Part shown: positions 1 to 6,620 of the stretch, one piece after another | Position numbering within the stretch: position 1 is the first letter of the stretch | Layout of the letters: every line of letters starts with the position of its first letter | Origin: Clostridia bacterium | Lineage (GTDB): Bacteria; Bacillota_A; Clostridia; Oscillospirales; Acutalibacteraceae | NCBI GenBank assembly: GCA_017549665.1 | Contig: JAFYUD010000023.1 | Location: 1 to 8,920 of the forward strand | Direction: 5' to 3' | Length of the DNA: 8,920 nucleotides | Position numbers and translations under genes: made by a program | The notes under the pieces: model-generated | Told to the model about the DNA's origin: nothing | Seen by the model: the letters and a program-made list of their open reading frames with translations, nothing else | The model's database searches: none

Positions 1-496
1 CGGCAATACTTGGCAGAGATCTGATACTAAGCATGGTTTAGGTGTTGGTAAGACAAGTGAATCACAGATTGTAAATCTTCCTGACGGTACACTTCGTATT
101 TATGCAAGAAATACAGGTAATTACGTATCATATTCTGACAGTAAAGATGGCGGAAAAAGCTGGTCGAGATTTATTCATGATAAAAATCTCACTGCTTTCG
201 GAAATTGCATGGTTTCATTTATCAATTATTCAAAGAAGATAAACGGAAAAAATGTAATTATCGGTTCATTCCCGTCAGATACTAAAAAAAGAGCAAGTGG
301 TGTCGTTGTTGCAGGTCTTGTCGGTGATAACAATAAGGTCGAATGGATTTCGAAGTATAAAGTGAATGACTCATTTTTTGCTTATTCCTGCCTTACTGAG
401 CTTAAGGATAGCAGAATCGGTTTTCTTTATGAAGATGAGGCGGCGCATATTACATATAAAATCCTCAGTATTTCTGATGACGGTAAAATTTCATAA
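1..496 (+). CDS. Sialidase (GH33-type exo-alpha-sialidase), C-terminal 164 residues, partial
   Basis: This open frame enters from the left edge (first full codon at base 2) and stops with TAA at 494-496; the first ATG, at 209, is internal. Sialidases release terminal sialic acid from glycans, usually outside the cell. The fragment shows several family hallmarks. An Asp-box (S-K-D-G-G-K-S-W) lies at fragment residues 47-54. A SES-x-x-x-x-LPDGTL segment carries Glu20, the residue expected to activate the nucleophile. Arg36 follows 16 residues later, the same spacing as in characterised bacterial sialidases. A KKRASG segment has Arg97, the likely third triad arginine, and an AYSCLTEL segment has the likely nucleophile Tyr128, followed by GFLYE. 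The protein ends just after the last propeller strand, with no sortase motif, dockerin or binding module. The signal peptide and the first triad Arg and Asp would lie off-window. Family is confident; linkage specificity cannot be judged. Confidence 0.88.
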   Translation, partial: GNTWQRSDTKHGLGVGKTSESQIVNLPDGTLRIYARNTGNYVSYSDSKDGGKSWSRFIHDKNLTAFGNCMVSFINYSKKINGKNVIIGSFPSDTKKRASGVVVAGLVGDNNKVEWISKYKVNDSFFAYSCLTELKDSRIGFLYEDEAAHITYKILSISDDGKIS

Positions 497-511
497 TAAA
501 GGCAGGTTCTA

Positions 512-1336
512 ATGATGAAGTATAAAATTTTTGCAAATCACGCACATGTATTTCCTAAGGTTTTAAGAGAGACTGCTACTGTTGATTGTCTGCTTGAGCT
601 TATGGATGAATGTGAAATAGAAAAAGCTGTATGTTTCGCAAATTTTCATGACAGATTCAGTGAAAGCAATATTGATATGAATACAAATCAGTTCCTTGCT
701 CAGGAAATAGCTTCTCACGATAATCTTTACGGATTCGGTACAATTGATTTTGATCGTGAAGATCTTGAAGATCAGGTTAAGGAAATTGAAGCACTGGGAT
801 TTTATGGTATCAAGCTTCATCCTGCTTACCAGGAATTCAATATCATGAGTGAAAAGGCACAAAGAGTTTATGCAGAAGCTAAGGAAAGAAATCTTTTCCT
901 TTCATTTCACACAGGTGTTCACTGGCACAGAATAGCAGATTATCAGATGCTTCTTTATGATGAAATCGCTTATAATTTCCCCGGCCTCAGATTCAGTATG
1001 GAGCATCTCGGAGGTTATCATTTCTTCAGAGAAGGACTTGCTGTTATGGTTAACAATTCACGAAATGACATGCGTAACACTTTTGCCGGTTGGACTTCTA
1101 TTTCATTGCCCGAAAACGGTTTGTATGATGAATGGAGCCTGTCAGATGATCAGCTTCGCACTCTGATTTATCAGACTGATAATGAAAGTCATATTTTTGG
1201 TCTTGATTTTCCATATAATAATGCAGAAAAGACTAAGGCTGCCATTGACAGAATTCTGAGTCTTGATATTCCCGAAGAAGCTAAAGAAGGCATTCTCGGT
1301 AAAAATCTCGCAAGAGAGCTTAATATTGAATTATAA
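512..1336 (+). CDS. Amidohydrolase family (amidohydrolase-2) metal-dependent TIM-barrel hydrolase
   Basis: A 274-residue protein of the amidohydrolase-2 type (single-domain TIM barrel, usually mononuclear metal). Candidate ligands fall in the expected order: an H-x-H pair at residues 10 and 12 (NHAHVFP), His103 in GIKLHP, His133 in FHTG, His165 in MEHLGG, and Asp232 in FGLDFPY, the usual strand-8 aspartate. No signal peptide is visible, so it is probably cytoplasmic. The ATG at 512 is preceded by AAAGGCAGG (498-506) about 5 bases upstream; the next codon is also ATG, so the start is uncertain by one residue. It begins 15 bases after the sialidase stop and is probably in the same operon, which makes a carbohydrate- or sialic-acid-linked substrate possible. 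That is inference only: family members act on many substrates (hydrolysis, lactone opening, decarboxylation). Family confident, substrate unknown. Confidence 0.85.
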   Translation: MMKYKIFANHAHVFPKVLRETATVDCLLELMDECEIEKAVCFANFHDRFSESNIDMNTNQFLAQEIASHDNLYGFGTIDFDREDLEDQVKEIEALGFYGIKLHPAYQEFNIMSEKAQRVYAEAKERNLFLSFHTGVHWHRIADYQMLLYDEIAYNFPGLRFSMEHLGGYHFFREGLAVMVNNSRNDMRNTFAGWTSISLPENGLYDEWSLSDDQLRTLIYQTDNESHIFGLDFPYNNAEKTKAAIDRILSLDIPEEAKEGILGKNLARELNIEL

Positions 1337-1337
1337 T
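1332..1337 (+). promoter_or_regulatory. Possible -10 element (TATAAT) before the membrane protein gene
   Basis: A perfect TATAAT overlaps the stop codon of the amidohydrolase gene. A start of transcription near 1344 would give a short leader containing the hairpin at 1351-1382 before the ATG at 1387. No convincing -35 element lies 16-18 bases upstream, and no extended TG motif directly precedes it. In AT-rich DNA at a TAA stop, this could easily be chance. Confidence 0.25.
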
Positions 1338-1350
1338 GAATAATATCACA

Positions 1351-1386
1351 AAAGACTTCCGATAATTGTTTCGGAGGTCTTTATTT
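1351..1386 (+). terminator. Rho-independent-like terminator hairpin after the amidohydrolase gene, overlapping the next gene's RBS
   Basis: The 12-base arm AAAGACTTCCGA (1351-1362) pairs with TCGGAGGTCTTT (1371-1382) across an 8-base loop. Eleven pairs are Watson-Crick and one is G-U (1357 with 1376). The 3' arm runs into a T-rich stretch (CTTTATTTAT), and the 5' arm starts with AAA. Together these look like an intrinsic terminator 15 bases after the amidohydrolase stop. The 3' arm also contains GGAGG (1373-1377), the Shine-Dalgarno of the ATG at 1387. The hairpin could therefore end the upstream transcript, hide the downstream ribosome binding site, or do both. Confidence 0.7.
1373..1377 (+). 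promoter_or_regulatory. Shine-Dalgarno GGAGG that decides the start at 1387
   Basis: GGAGG lies 9 bases before the ATG at 1387, a normal spacing. The longer frame could start at TTG 1366, but that codon precedes this SD and sits in the hairpin loop and stem, so ATG 1387 is the better start. The site lies wholly within the 3' arm of the hairpin at 1351-1382. Confidence 0.65.
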
Positions 1387-2196
1387 ATGAAGGAATATAT
1401 CAGGTCTTTATTAAAAGGTAATGTGTGTACACTTGTATTCAGGTATTATATGGCAAAATTTTCGGAGCTTTTATTTATTTTATATTGTATGTCTTCATTT
1501 TATCTTCTCGTGTTTGACACATCTTTTATTGCACAGAGAAGGCTGTTTGATAATCAGTTTGTTGCAGTAGCAGTATGTTTATCAGTAATAATTGTTGGAT
1601 TTGTCTTGCTTCTTTTTTCACTATGGCAAGTTTTCAGATATAAAACAGGAATTTGCGGCGTATGTGAAAATGTAGAAAATCTTAGATTTTCATTTACCTC
1701 TGCTACAAAGTATCTGCTGTTGAAAATGTCTGTAAGCATACTGAAGACTGTGAAACTTGTATTTTATATGCTACCGTTTTTTTCCCTTTCCGGTCTCATA
1801 TATCTGTTCCTGACACAAGGAATAGATTCAACTATATTAATTACAGCGTTATTATGTGATGTTATTCTGTTTATTAATGGTATTTTAAGTTATTTTTATG
1901 TGTGTCAGAAATTTATACTGATTGAATATTGCTTCGCTGAATATCAAGGCAAACCGATAATTGAAATTGTAAGAAAATCAGCTGAAGTATCTGACGGTAA
2001 ACTTCGTAAATGTGCACTGATTAAAACAAAACGATTGATATACAGATTGATCGGATTAATAATCCCCGTGTTTTTAATAAAAGAAAATGTCCTTGAATTC
2101 ATTTTTCTTACAGAAAAAATAATTCCGTATAACGCAAAAAAGCGATATACGGAAAAATCTGTAGTATTTTATTTCGGTAATCAGAAAGCAGGGTAG
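1387..2196 (+). CDS. Hypothetical polytopic membrane protein
   Basis: I do not recognise this 269-residue protein (start ATG 1387, chosen for the GGAGG 9 bases upstream). It is strongly hydrophobic. Likely membrane segments lie near residues 27-45, 58-83, 123-143 and 147-174, with a weaker one at 219-233. A short basic N-terminus (KEYIRSLLKGN) precedes the first. The stretch from about 190 to 220 (IVRKSAEVSDGKLRKC) leading into the last hydrophobic segment loosely recalls Firmicute DUF975-like membrane proteins, where a KS..LM.GN motif precedes a helix; that resemblance is weak. The protein is cysteine-rich for a membrane protein and has one C-x-x-C (GICGVC, residues 90-93) in the loop after the second segment. 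The C-terminus is basic. The gene converges on the histidine operon with no intergenic space. It appears translationally separate from the amidohydrolase because a terminator-like hairpin lies between them. Real gene likely; function unknown. Confidence 0.7.
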   Translation: MKEYIRSLLKGNVCTLVFRYYMAKFSELLFILYCMSSFYLLVFDTSFIAQRRLFDNQFVAVAVCLSVIIVGFVLLLFSLWQVFRYKTGICGVCENVENLRFSFTSATKYLLLKMSVSILKTVKLVFYMLPFFSLSGLIYLFLTQGIDSTILITALLCDVILFINGILSYFYVCQKFILIEYCFAEYQGKPIIEIVRKSAEVSDGKLRKCALIKTKRLIYRLIGLIIPVFLIKENVLEFIFLTEKIIPYNAKKRYTEKSVVFYFGNQKAG

Positions 2197-2218
2197 TTAC
2201 TGCATTGTTTCCTGCTTT
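2185..2218. terminator. Inverted repeat spanning two convergent stop codons; possible bidirectional terminator
   Basis: AAAGCAGG (2185-2192) and CCTGCTTT (2211-2218) form a perfect 8-base inverted repeat with an 18-base loop. The loop holds both stops: TAG of the membrane protein (2194-2196) and TAA of hisIE (2197-2199, - strand). The A/T ends of the stem would supply a short T-tract in either direction, but the T-runs are weak (CTTT then mixed). A competing inner GCAG/CTGC pairing exists (2188-2191 with 2200-2203). It is the only candidate terminator seen at the end of the his operon. Confidence 0.4.
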
Positions 2219-2850
2219 ACCTTGTGGTCAATTACGTGTCTTGAATCAAGCTCTTTTCTGATGTCATCAACAGAAATACCCATTTCAACCATAAGCACGA
2301 GAATGTGGTAAGCAAGGTCAGAAATCTCATAAATAGTTTCTTCCTTGGAGTGCTTTGCAGCACCGATGATAACCTCAGTACACTCTTCACCGACCTTTTT
2401 CATGATCTTATCAAGACCCTTTGAGAAAAGATATGTTGTGTATGAGCCTTCCTGCATCTGAGTTTTTCTGCCCTTGATAAGGTCGTAAAGTGCATCAATT
2501 GAGAAGTCATTCTTTTCTGCATCTCTATAAATAAGGTTAAAGAAGCAGCTTTCACTTCCGGTGTGGCATGCAGGACCGTCTTTTATAACTTTAACGACAA
2601 TTGCATCGCAATCACAGTCTGTTGTTACAGAAACGATGTGCTGTCTGTTTCCGCTTGTTTCGCCCTTTCTCCATAATTCCTGTCTTGAGCGTGACCAGAA
2701 GCAGGTCATCTTTTCATCTAGTGTGATTTTAAGGCTCTCTTCATTCATGTAAGCAACTGTAAGAACTTCACCGGTATAGAAATCCTGAACAACTGCAGGA
2801 ATAAGACCCTTGTCATCAAATCTGAGTTTTGAAATTATTTCCTGATTCAT
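2197..2850 (-). CDS. hisIE: Bifunctional phosphoribosyl-AMP cyclohydrolase / phosphoribosyl-ATP pyrophosphatase
   Basis: A 217-residue fusion catalysing steps 2 and 3 of histidine synthesis in the cytoplasm: PR-ATP to PR-AMP (HisE domain), then ring opening to ProFAR (HisI domain). The HisI domain (about 1-110) has [13 protein letters not shown] with TSGN and the metal motif DCDCD at 78-82. Its expected zinc cysteines Cys79, Cys95 and Cys102 have the family's 16 and 7 residue spacing, and Asp78, Asp80 and Asp82 are the likely magnesium ligands. The HisE domain (about 117-210) is a MazG-like helical fold with VGEECTE (153-159) and EISD (175-178), which supply acidic metal ligands. The length fits a full bifunctional protein. 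It is last in the his operon; AAGGAG sits 6 bases before its ATG and overlaps the hisF stop. Confidence 0.97.
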   Translation of the reverse strand: MNQEIISKLRFDDKGLIPAVVQDFYTGEVLTVAYMNEESLKITLDEKMTCFWSRSRQELWRKGETSGNRQHIVSVTTDCDCDAIVVKVIKDGPACHTGSESCFFNLIYRDAEKNDFSIDALYDLIKGRKTQMQEGSYTTYLFSKGLDKIMKKVGEECTEVIIGAAKHSKEETIYEISDLAYHILVLMVEMGISVDDIRKELDSRHVIDHKVKQETMQ

Positions 2851-2856
2851 AATTTT

Positions 2857-2862
2857 CTCCTT
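2857..2862 (-). promoter_or_regulatory. Shine-Dalgarno of hisIE overlapping the hisF stop codon
   Basis: Read on the - strand, AAGGAG shares its first two A residues with the hisF stop codon TAA and sits 6 bases before the hisIE ATG. Ribosomes finishing hisF would be placed directly on the hisIE start, which favours translational coupling. Confidence 0.8.
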
Positions 2863-3619
2863 AAATACGCATTTCTATGTTCTGACCGATAAGATACTTC
2901 TTAAGGTCGTTGATTTTAACTTCACCGAAGTGGAATATCGATGCCGCAAGACCTGCATCGACACCGGGCACTGTTTCAAACAGTGTTTTGAAGTGTTCCA
3001 TATTGCCGGCACCACCGGAAGCAATTACGGGGACAGAAACGACATTGCAAACTGCTTCCAGCATTTCAAGATCAAAGCCGTTTTTGACACCGTCCGTGTT
3101 GATTGAATTTACAACGATTTCACCTGCACCGTTTGCTGTGCATTTCTTGGTCCATTCGATTGCATCAATTCCTGTGTCTTCTCTTCCGCCTTTTGCGAAA
3201 ATTCTGAACTGACCGTCTACACGTTTGACATCCATTGAAAGAACAACGCACTGGTCACCGTATTTCATTGCGGCTTCTTTGATAAGACCGGGATTTCTGA
3301 TCGCCCCTGAATTTACGCTTACTTTATCGGCTCCGTTTTTAAGAACTCTGTCAAAATCATCAACAGAATTGATATTACCGCCGACAGTAAGAGGAATAAA
3401 GATATTGCTTGCTACGTCTTTGAGTACATCTGCAAACAGACCTCTGCCTTCAAAACTTGCTGTTATATCATAGAAAACAAGTTCATCAGCGCCACTGTCA
3501 TTATAGTATTTTGCAAGTACTACAGGATCTTCAACATCCTGAATACCTTCAAAATTAACACCTTTTACAACCCTGCCGTTTCGTATATCAAGACAGGGGA
3601 TTATTCTTTTTGTTATCAT
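2861..3619 (-). CDS. hisF: Imidazole glycerol phosphate synthase, cyclase subunit
   Basis: A 252-residue (beta/alpha)8 barrel. It uses ammonia channelled from HisH to turn PRFAR into imidazole glycerol phosphate and AICAR. The catalytic aspartates Asp11 ([15 protein letters not shown]) and Asp130 ([12 protein letters not shown]) are at the canonical positions. Asn103 (SVNSG) and Asp176-Gly177 ([10 protein letters not shown], like the enterobacterial version) are present, as is the C-terminal phosphate site [10 protein letters not shown] and LAASIFHF. One oddity: the first phosphate loop reads VGGNIN, placing Asn at position 82 where the family has Gly (GGGI). The start overlaps the hisA stop by 4 bases (ATGA), with GGAGA 6 bases upstream. 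Together with HisH it makes the complete heterodimeric synthase. Confidence 0.97.
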   Translation of the reverse strand: MITKRIIPCLDIRNGRVVKGVNFEGIQDVEDPVVLAKYYNDSGADELVFYDITASFEGRGLFADVLKDVASNIFIPLTVGGNINSVDDFDRVLKNGADKVSVNSGAIRNPGLIKEAAMKYGDQCVVLSMDVKRVDGQFRIFAKGGREDTGIDAIEWTKKCTANGAGEIVVNSINTDGVKNGFDLEMLEAVCNVVSVPVIASGGAGNMEHFKTLFETVPGVDAGLAASIFHFGEVKINDLKKYLIGQNIEMRI

Positions 3620-4338
3620 AATTCATCTCCGCAATATGTAAGGACTTCTTTAAGGTCAATTTTGTTTTCATATATAGCTTTGCCGATAATTGCACCGTAA
3701 CAATCAAATTCACAAAGAGCTTTGATGTCGTCCATAGATGAAATACCGCCTGATGCGATAACATTGAGATTCTCGATTTCCCTGAGCCTTCTGTATGCGT
3801 CAACATTTGTACCTGATAATTTACCGTCTTTTGAAATATCAGTGTAAATTACAGTTGAAACACCGTTGTCACGAAGCTTCTTACAGAATTCAAAAGAATC
3901 TACAGATGTTACTTCGAGCCAGCCGTTTACTGCAACCTTAGAGTCTTTTGCGTCTACACCGACAGCAATGTGATCACCGTATTTGTTAACCATATCGCAA
4001 AGGAAATCGAAATTATTGATTGCGATTGTACCGAGAATAAGTCGGTCGATACCTGCATCAATGTATTTTTTTATTTTTTCTTCGGAACGGATTCCGCCAC
4101 CGGTTTCAATAAAAAGATTTGTTTTTGCGGCAATTTCGCATATGATTTCGGCATTTTCGTCACCGCCGTCTTTTGCTGCACCAAGGTCTACAACATGAAG
4201 ATGCTTTGCGCCCATAGCTTCAAACATCTTAGCAGTTTCAACAGGAGAGCTGCCGTATGTTTTCATCTGACCATAGTCGCCTTCGGTAAGTCTTACAACG
4301 TTACCTGAACGAAGGTCAATAGCAGGAAAAATTTTCAT
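3616..4338 (-). CDS. hisA: ProFAR isomerase (phosphoribosylformimino-5-aminoimidazole carboxamide ribotide isomerase)
   Basis: A 240-residue (beta/alpha)8 barrel that performs the Amadori rearrangement of ProFAR to PRFAR. Catalytic Asp8 (FPAIDLRSGNVVRL) and Asp129 (AVGVDAKD) are in place, as are the phosphate loops ETGGGIRS (78-85) and ASGGISS (195-201). The KVAVNGW segment (134-140), with Trp140, and the YTDISKDG motif are typical of HisA rather than the bifunctional PriA of actinobacteria. Length is normal. Its SD-like GAGGTG is formed by the last codons of hisH, just 3 bases beyond the hisH stop. Its own stop overlaps the hisF start. One segment (4066-4079) is very A-rich on the coding strand, encoding EEKIKKY. 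Confidence 0.97.
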   Translation of the reverse strand: MKIFPAIDLRSGNVVRLTEGDYGQMKTYGSSPVETAKMFEAMGAKHLHVVDLGAAKDGGDENAEIICEIAAKTNLFIETGGGIRSEEKIKKYIDAGIDRLILGTIAINNFDFLCDMVNKYGDHIAVGVDAKDSKVAVNGWLEVTSVDSFEFCKKLRDNGVSTVIYTDISKDGKLSGTNVDAYRRLREIENLNVIASGGISSMDDIKALCEFDCYGAIIGKAIYENKIDLKEVLTYCGDEL

Positions 4339-4341
4339 GTT

Positions 4342-4953
4342 TTACACCTCACTGAAAGCCTTGAGCATTTTTAATCCTACTTCACCGCTTTTTTCAGGGT
4401 GAAACTGAGCGCCGAATACATTTCCGCTGTTTACAAGTCCGGGTATATTTACATGATACTCTGAGTATGCGATGAGTGAATCGTTGCAATTTTTTGCATA
4501 GAATGAGTGTACATAGTAAACATAGTCACCATCATTTGTGTATTTGAGCATAGGATTTGATCTGTCCTTTATTATGAGCTTATTCCATCCTATATGAGGA
4601 ACTTTAAGGTCTGAAGGAATATCTTCATTCAGGGGGCATACAGCGCCTTTTATAAAGCCGAGACCTTCATGCTCACCGTATTCATAGCTTTTTTCAAAAA
4701 GCATCTGCATTCCGAGACAGATACCTAAAAGCGGTTTACCGTTTTTTGCTTCTTCTTCAAGTACGGGGACAAGTCCTGTATCAAGAAGCTTCTGTTTAGC
4801 ATCAGCAAATGCACCTACACCGGGAAGGATAATTCTGTCCGCTTTTCTGATTTCGTCTGCGTCTGCAGTTACAACAGTGTCAATACCGAGATGCCTGAGT
4901 GAGCCTGTCAGAGAAAAAAGATTGCCGACGCCGTAATTAATAATTGCAGTCAT
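4342..4953 (-). CDS. hisH: Imidazole glycerol phosphate synthase, glutamine amidotransferase subunit
   Basis: A 203-residue class I glutamine amidotransferase that hydrolyses glutamine and passes ammonia to HisF. The catalytic triad is complete: Cys79 in LLGICLGMQ, with His185 and Glu187 in QFHPEKSG. The oxyanion-strand motif PGVG is at 44-47, the HisH-specific PHIGWN at 119-124, and the YVHSFY segment at 147-152. The N-terminal INYGVGNLFSL is typical of HisH. Its ATG directly follows the hisB stop with no gap; an AAAGG lies 10 bases upstream inside the hisB 3' end. Only 3 bases separate it from hisA. Confidence 0.97.
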   Translation of the reverse strand: MTAIINYGVGNLFSLTGSLRHLGIDTVVTADADEIRKADRIILPGVGAFADAKQKLLDTGLVPVLEEEAKNGKPLLGICLGMQMLFEKSYEYGEHEGLGFIKGAVCPLNEDIPSDLKVPHIGWNKLIIKDRSNPMLKYTNDGDYVYYVHSFYAKNCNDSLIAYSEYHVNIPGLVNSGNVFGAQFHPEKSGEVGLKMLKAFSEV

Positions 4954-5541
4954 TTATAAAATACCTTTCGTGGAGGGAATTTCATTTTTATATTTTTCAT
5001 CAATTTCGACAGCATTTTTCATAGCTCTTGCAAGAGCTTTGAATGAGCCTTCGATAATGTGATGAGAATTAGTACCGTCAAGCTGCTTGAGGTGGAGATT
5101 CATCTTGGCGCATCTTGAAAATGCAGCCATGAATTCTTCTACAAGCTCTGTATCAAAATCTCCGACTTTTTCTGTAGGAATATGAAGGTTATAGTTAAGG
5201 TAAGCTCTGCCTGACATGTCAACAGCACACAGAATGAGAGATTCATCCATAGGAAGAATTATATGACCGTATCTGTTGATACCTTTTGCATCACCGATGC
5301 ACTCGCTGATTGCAGTACCGAGTACAATTGCAATATCTTCAGCAGTGTGATGATAATCAACATGAGTATCACCTTTGCAGGTAACTTCAAGATCAAAACG
5401 AGCATGCTTTGCAAAAAGTGTCAGCATGTGGTCGAGAAATCCGCAGCCTGTGTTGATTTCAGATTTGCCTGTGCCGTCTATATTGACAGATAACTCAATA
5501 TCTGTTTCCGCTGTTTTACGGTTAATACTGTATGTTCTCAT
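4954..5541 (-). CDS. hisB: Imidazoleglycerol-phosphate dehydratase (monofunctional)
   Basis: A 195-residue enzyme converting imidazole glycerol phosphate to imidazole acetol phosphate at a dinuclear Mn site. The paired metal motifs are intact: FLDHML (His38), THVDYHHTAED (60-69, with His60, His64, His65 and Glu68), and NSHHIIEGSFK (His160, His161, Glu164). The C-terminal PSTKG tail is present, so the protein is full length. There is no fused HAD-type phosphatase domain as in enterobacterial HisB, so histidinol-phosphate phosphatase must be encoded elsewhere. AAAGGAA lies 8 bases before the ATG within the end of hisC; the gap to hisC is 2 bases. Confidence 0.97.
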   Translation of the reverse strand: MRTYSINRKTAETDIELSVNIDGTGKSEINTGCGFLDHMLTLFAKHARFDLEVTCKGDTHVDYHHTAEDIAIVLGTAISECIGDAKGINRYGHIILPMDESLILCAVDMSGRAYLNYNLHIPTEKVGDFDTELVEEFMAAFSRCAKMNLHLKQLDGTNSHHIIEGSFKALARAMKNAVEIDEKYKNEIPSTKGIL

Positions 5542-5543
5542 TT

Positions 5544-6608
5544 TCAGTTTCCTTTCAGAATTTCATCGGTCGCTTTTATAAGAGCAGTCATCTGTTCTTT
5601 GGAACCGATTGTAATTCTTACATAATCTTTGATTCTTTCCTTGGAAAAATGCCTTACGAGGATGTTCTTTTCTCTCAGTTTGGTGTAATATTCTGCACCT
5701 GAAAGAGTATGATGCTTGGCAAAAATAAAGTTGGCCTTTGAGTCGGGAGCAGTAAAGCCTCTTTTTTCAAGCTCAGAGACTGTGTATTCTCTTGTTTTTA
5801 TTATTTCATCTATGCACTTGTCGAAATACTCTGTATCAAGCATTGCTTCTTTTCCTGCGATGATTGAAAGTCTGTTTATGTTGTAAGGATTGAATGAAAA
5901 CTTCATCTTACACATGTCAGTAATCAGCTCAGGATTTGCAACTGCAAAACCGATTCTTGCACCTGCAAGGTTTCTTGACTTTGAAAAAGTTCGTGAAACT
6001 ATAAGGTTATCATATTTATCTACAAGAGAAATTGCTGATTCTGCGCCGAAATCCACATAAGCTTCATCAATAAGAACAATGTTGTCAGGATTTGTTCTGA
6101 GGATTTCTTCAATTTCAGTAATCGAAAGTGCAAGACCTGACGGGGCATTGGGATTAGCAATAAAAATCGGTTTGTTTTTGTTGTAATAATCTGACGGGTC
6201 AATAGATAAATCATCCTTCAGCGGAATAATTTCAGGAGTCAGATTGTAAAGCTCGCAGAATACAGGGTAGAAGCCGTATGTGATATCTGCAAAGCAGGGG
6301 TGATTTTCACTGTCACAGAAAGCCTGAAATGCGAAAGCGAGTATCTCATCTGAACCGTTACCCATAAGAATGTGATCGGCACTGACATTAAGTACTGAAG
6401 CAATTGCATCAATAACTTCTTTTGTTTCAGGGTCTGAATAAAGATTTAGCTTACTTACCTGAGCATTATTCAGAGCGTCGATAACCTTAGGTGACGGAGG
6501 AAAAGGACTTTCGTTTGTATTTAATTTTATAAGATCAAGCACCTTGGGCTGTTCACCCGGAGTGTACGGCTCAATCTTTTCATATCTTTTTGATAAAAAT
6601 CGGGACAT
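5544..6608 (-). CDS. hisC: Histidinol-phosphate aminotransferase
   Basis: A 354-residue class I/II PLP-dependent aminotransferase converting imidazole acetol phosphate plus glutamate to histidinol phosphate. The Schiff-base lysine is Lys210 in TFSKSRNLAGARIG, a variant common in Clostridia. Other expected motifs are LNTNESPFPPSP (29-40), GNGSDE (83-88), NPNAPSG (152-158), DEAY (181-184), and RITIG (331-335), whose Arg binds the substrate carboxylate. Length is typical. HisC-like proteins can work on aromatic amino acids too, but the operon position makes the histidine role secure. Its RBS is weak (GAGAAG about 9 bases upstream, overlapping the end of hisD); the 12-base gap to hisD is the largest in the operon. 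Confidence 0.96.
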   Translation of the reverse strand: MSRFLSKRYEKIEPYTPGEQPKVLDLIKLNTNESPFPPSPKVIDALNNAQVSKLNLYSDPETKEVIDAIASVLNVSADHILMGNGSDEILAFAFQAFCDSENHPCFADITYGFYPVFCELYNLTPEIIPLKDDLSIDPSDYYNKNKPIFIANPNAPSGLALSITEIEEILRTNPDNIVLIDEAYVDFGAESAISLVDKYDNLIVSRTFSKSRNLAGARIGFAVANPELITDMCKMKFSFNPYNINRLSIIAGKEAMLDTEYFDKCIDEIIKTREYTVSELEKRGFTAPDSKANFIFAKHHTLSGAEYYTKLREKNILVRHFSKERIKDYVRITIGSKEQMTALIKATDEILKGN

Positions 6609-6620
6609 TTAAAACACTTC

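Noticed and set aside
512..1336. The amidohydrolase as the missing histidinol-phosphate phosphatase
   Set aside because: Its motifs (HAHVFP, GIKLHP, FHTG, MEHLGG, GLDFPY) are those of amidohydrolase-2, not the PHP family. It is also on the opposite strand and paired with a sialidase.
1366..1386. TTG at 1366 as the start of the membrane protein
   Set aside because: It precedes the GGAGG at 1373-1377 and would encode the hairpin arm; ATG 1387 has the correct RBS spacing.
2910..3473. Open frames on the + strand opposite hisF, and similar ones opposite other his genes
   Set aside because: They are antisense shadows of strongly conserved enzymes and have low-complexity Ser/Thr/Pro-rich translations with no RBS or family resemblance.
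3588..3806. Short - strand frame overlapping the hisA/hisF junction
   Set aside because: It is out of frame within hisA, whose catalytic motifs are intact on the same strand.
4066..4080. A-rich slippery run (A7 and A6 on the coding strand) in hisA as a programmed frameshift site
   Set aside because: The frame continues into a complete, canonical HisA. No alternative-frame product or downstream stimulatory structure is evident.
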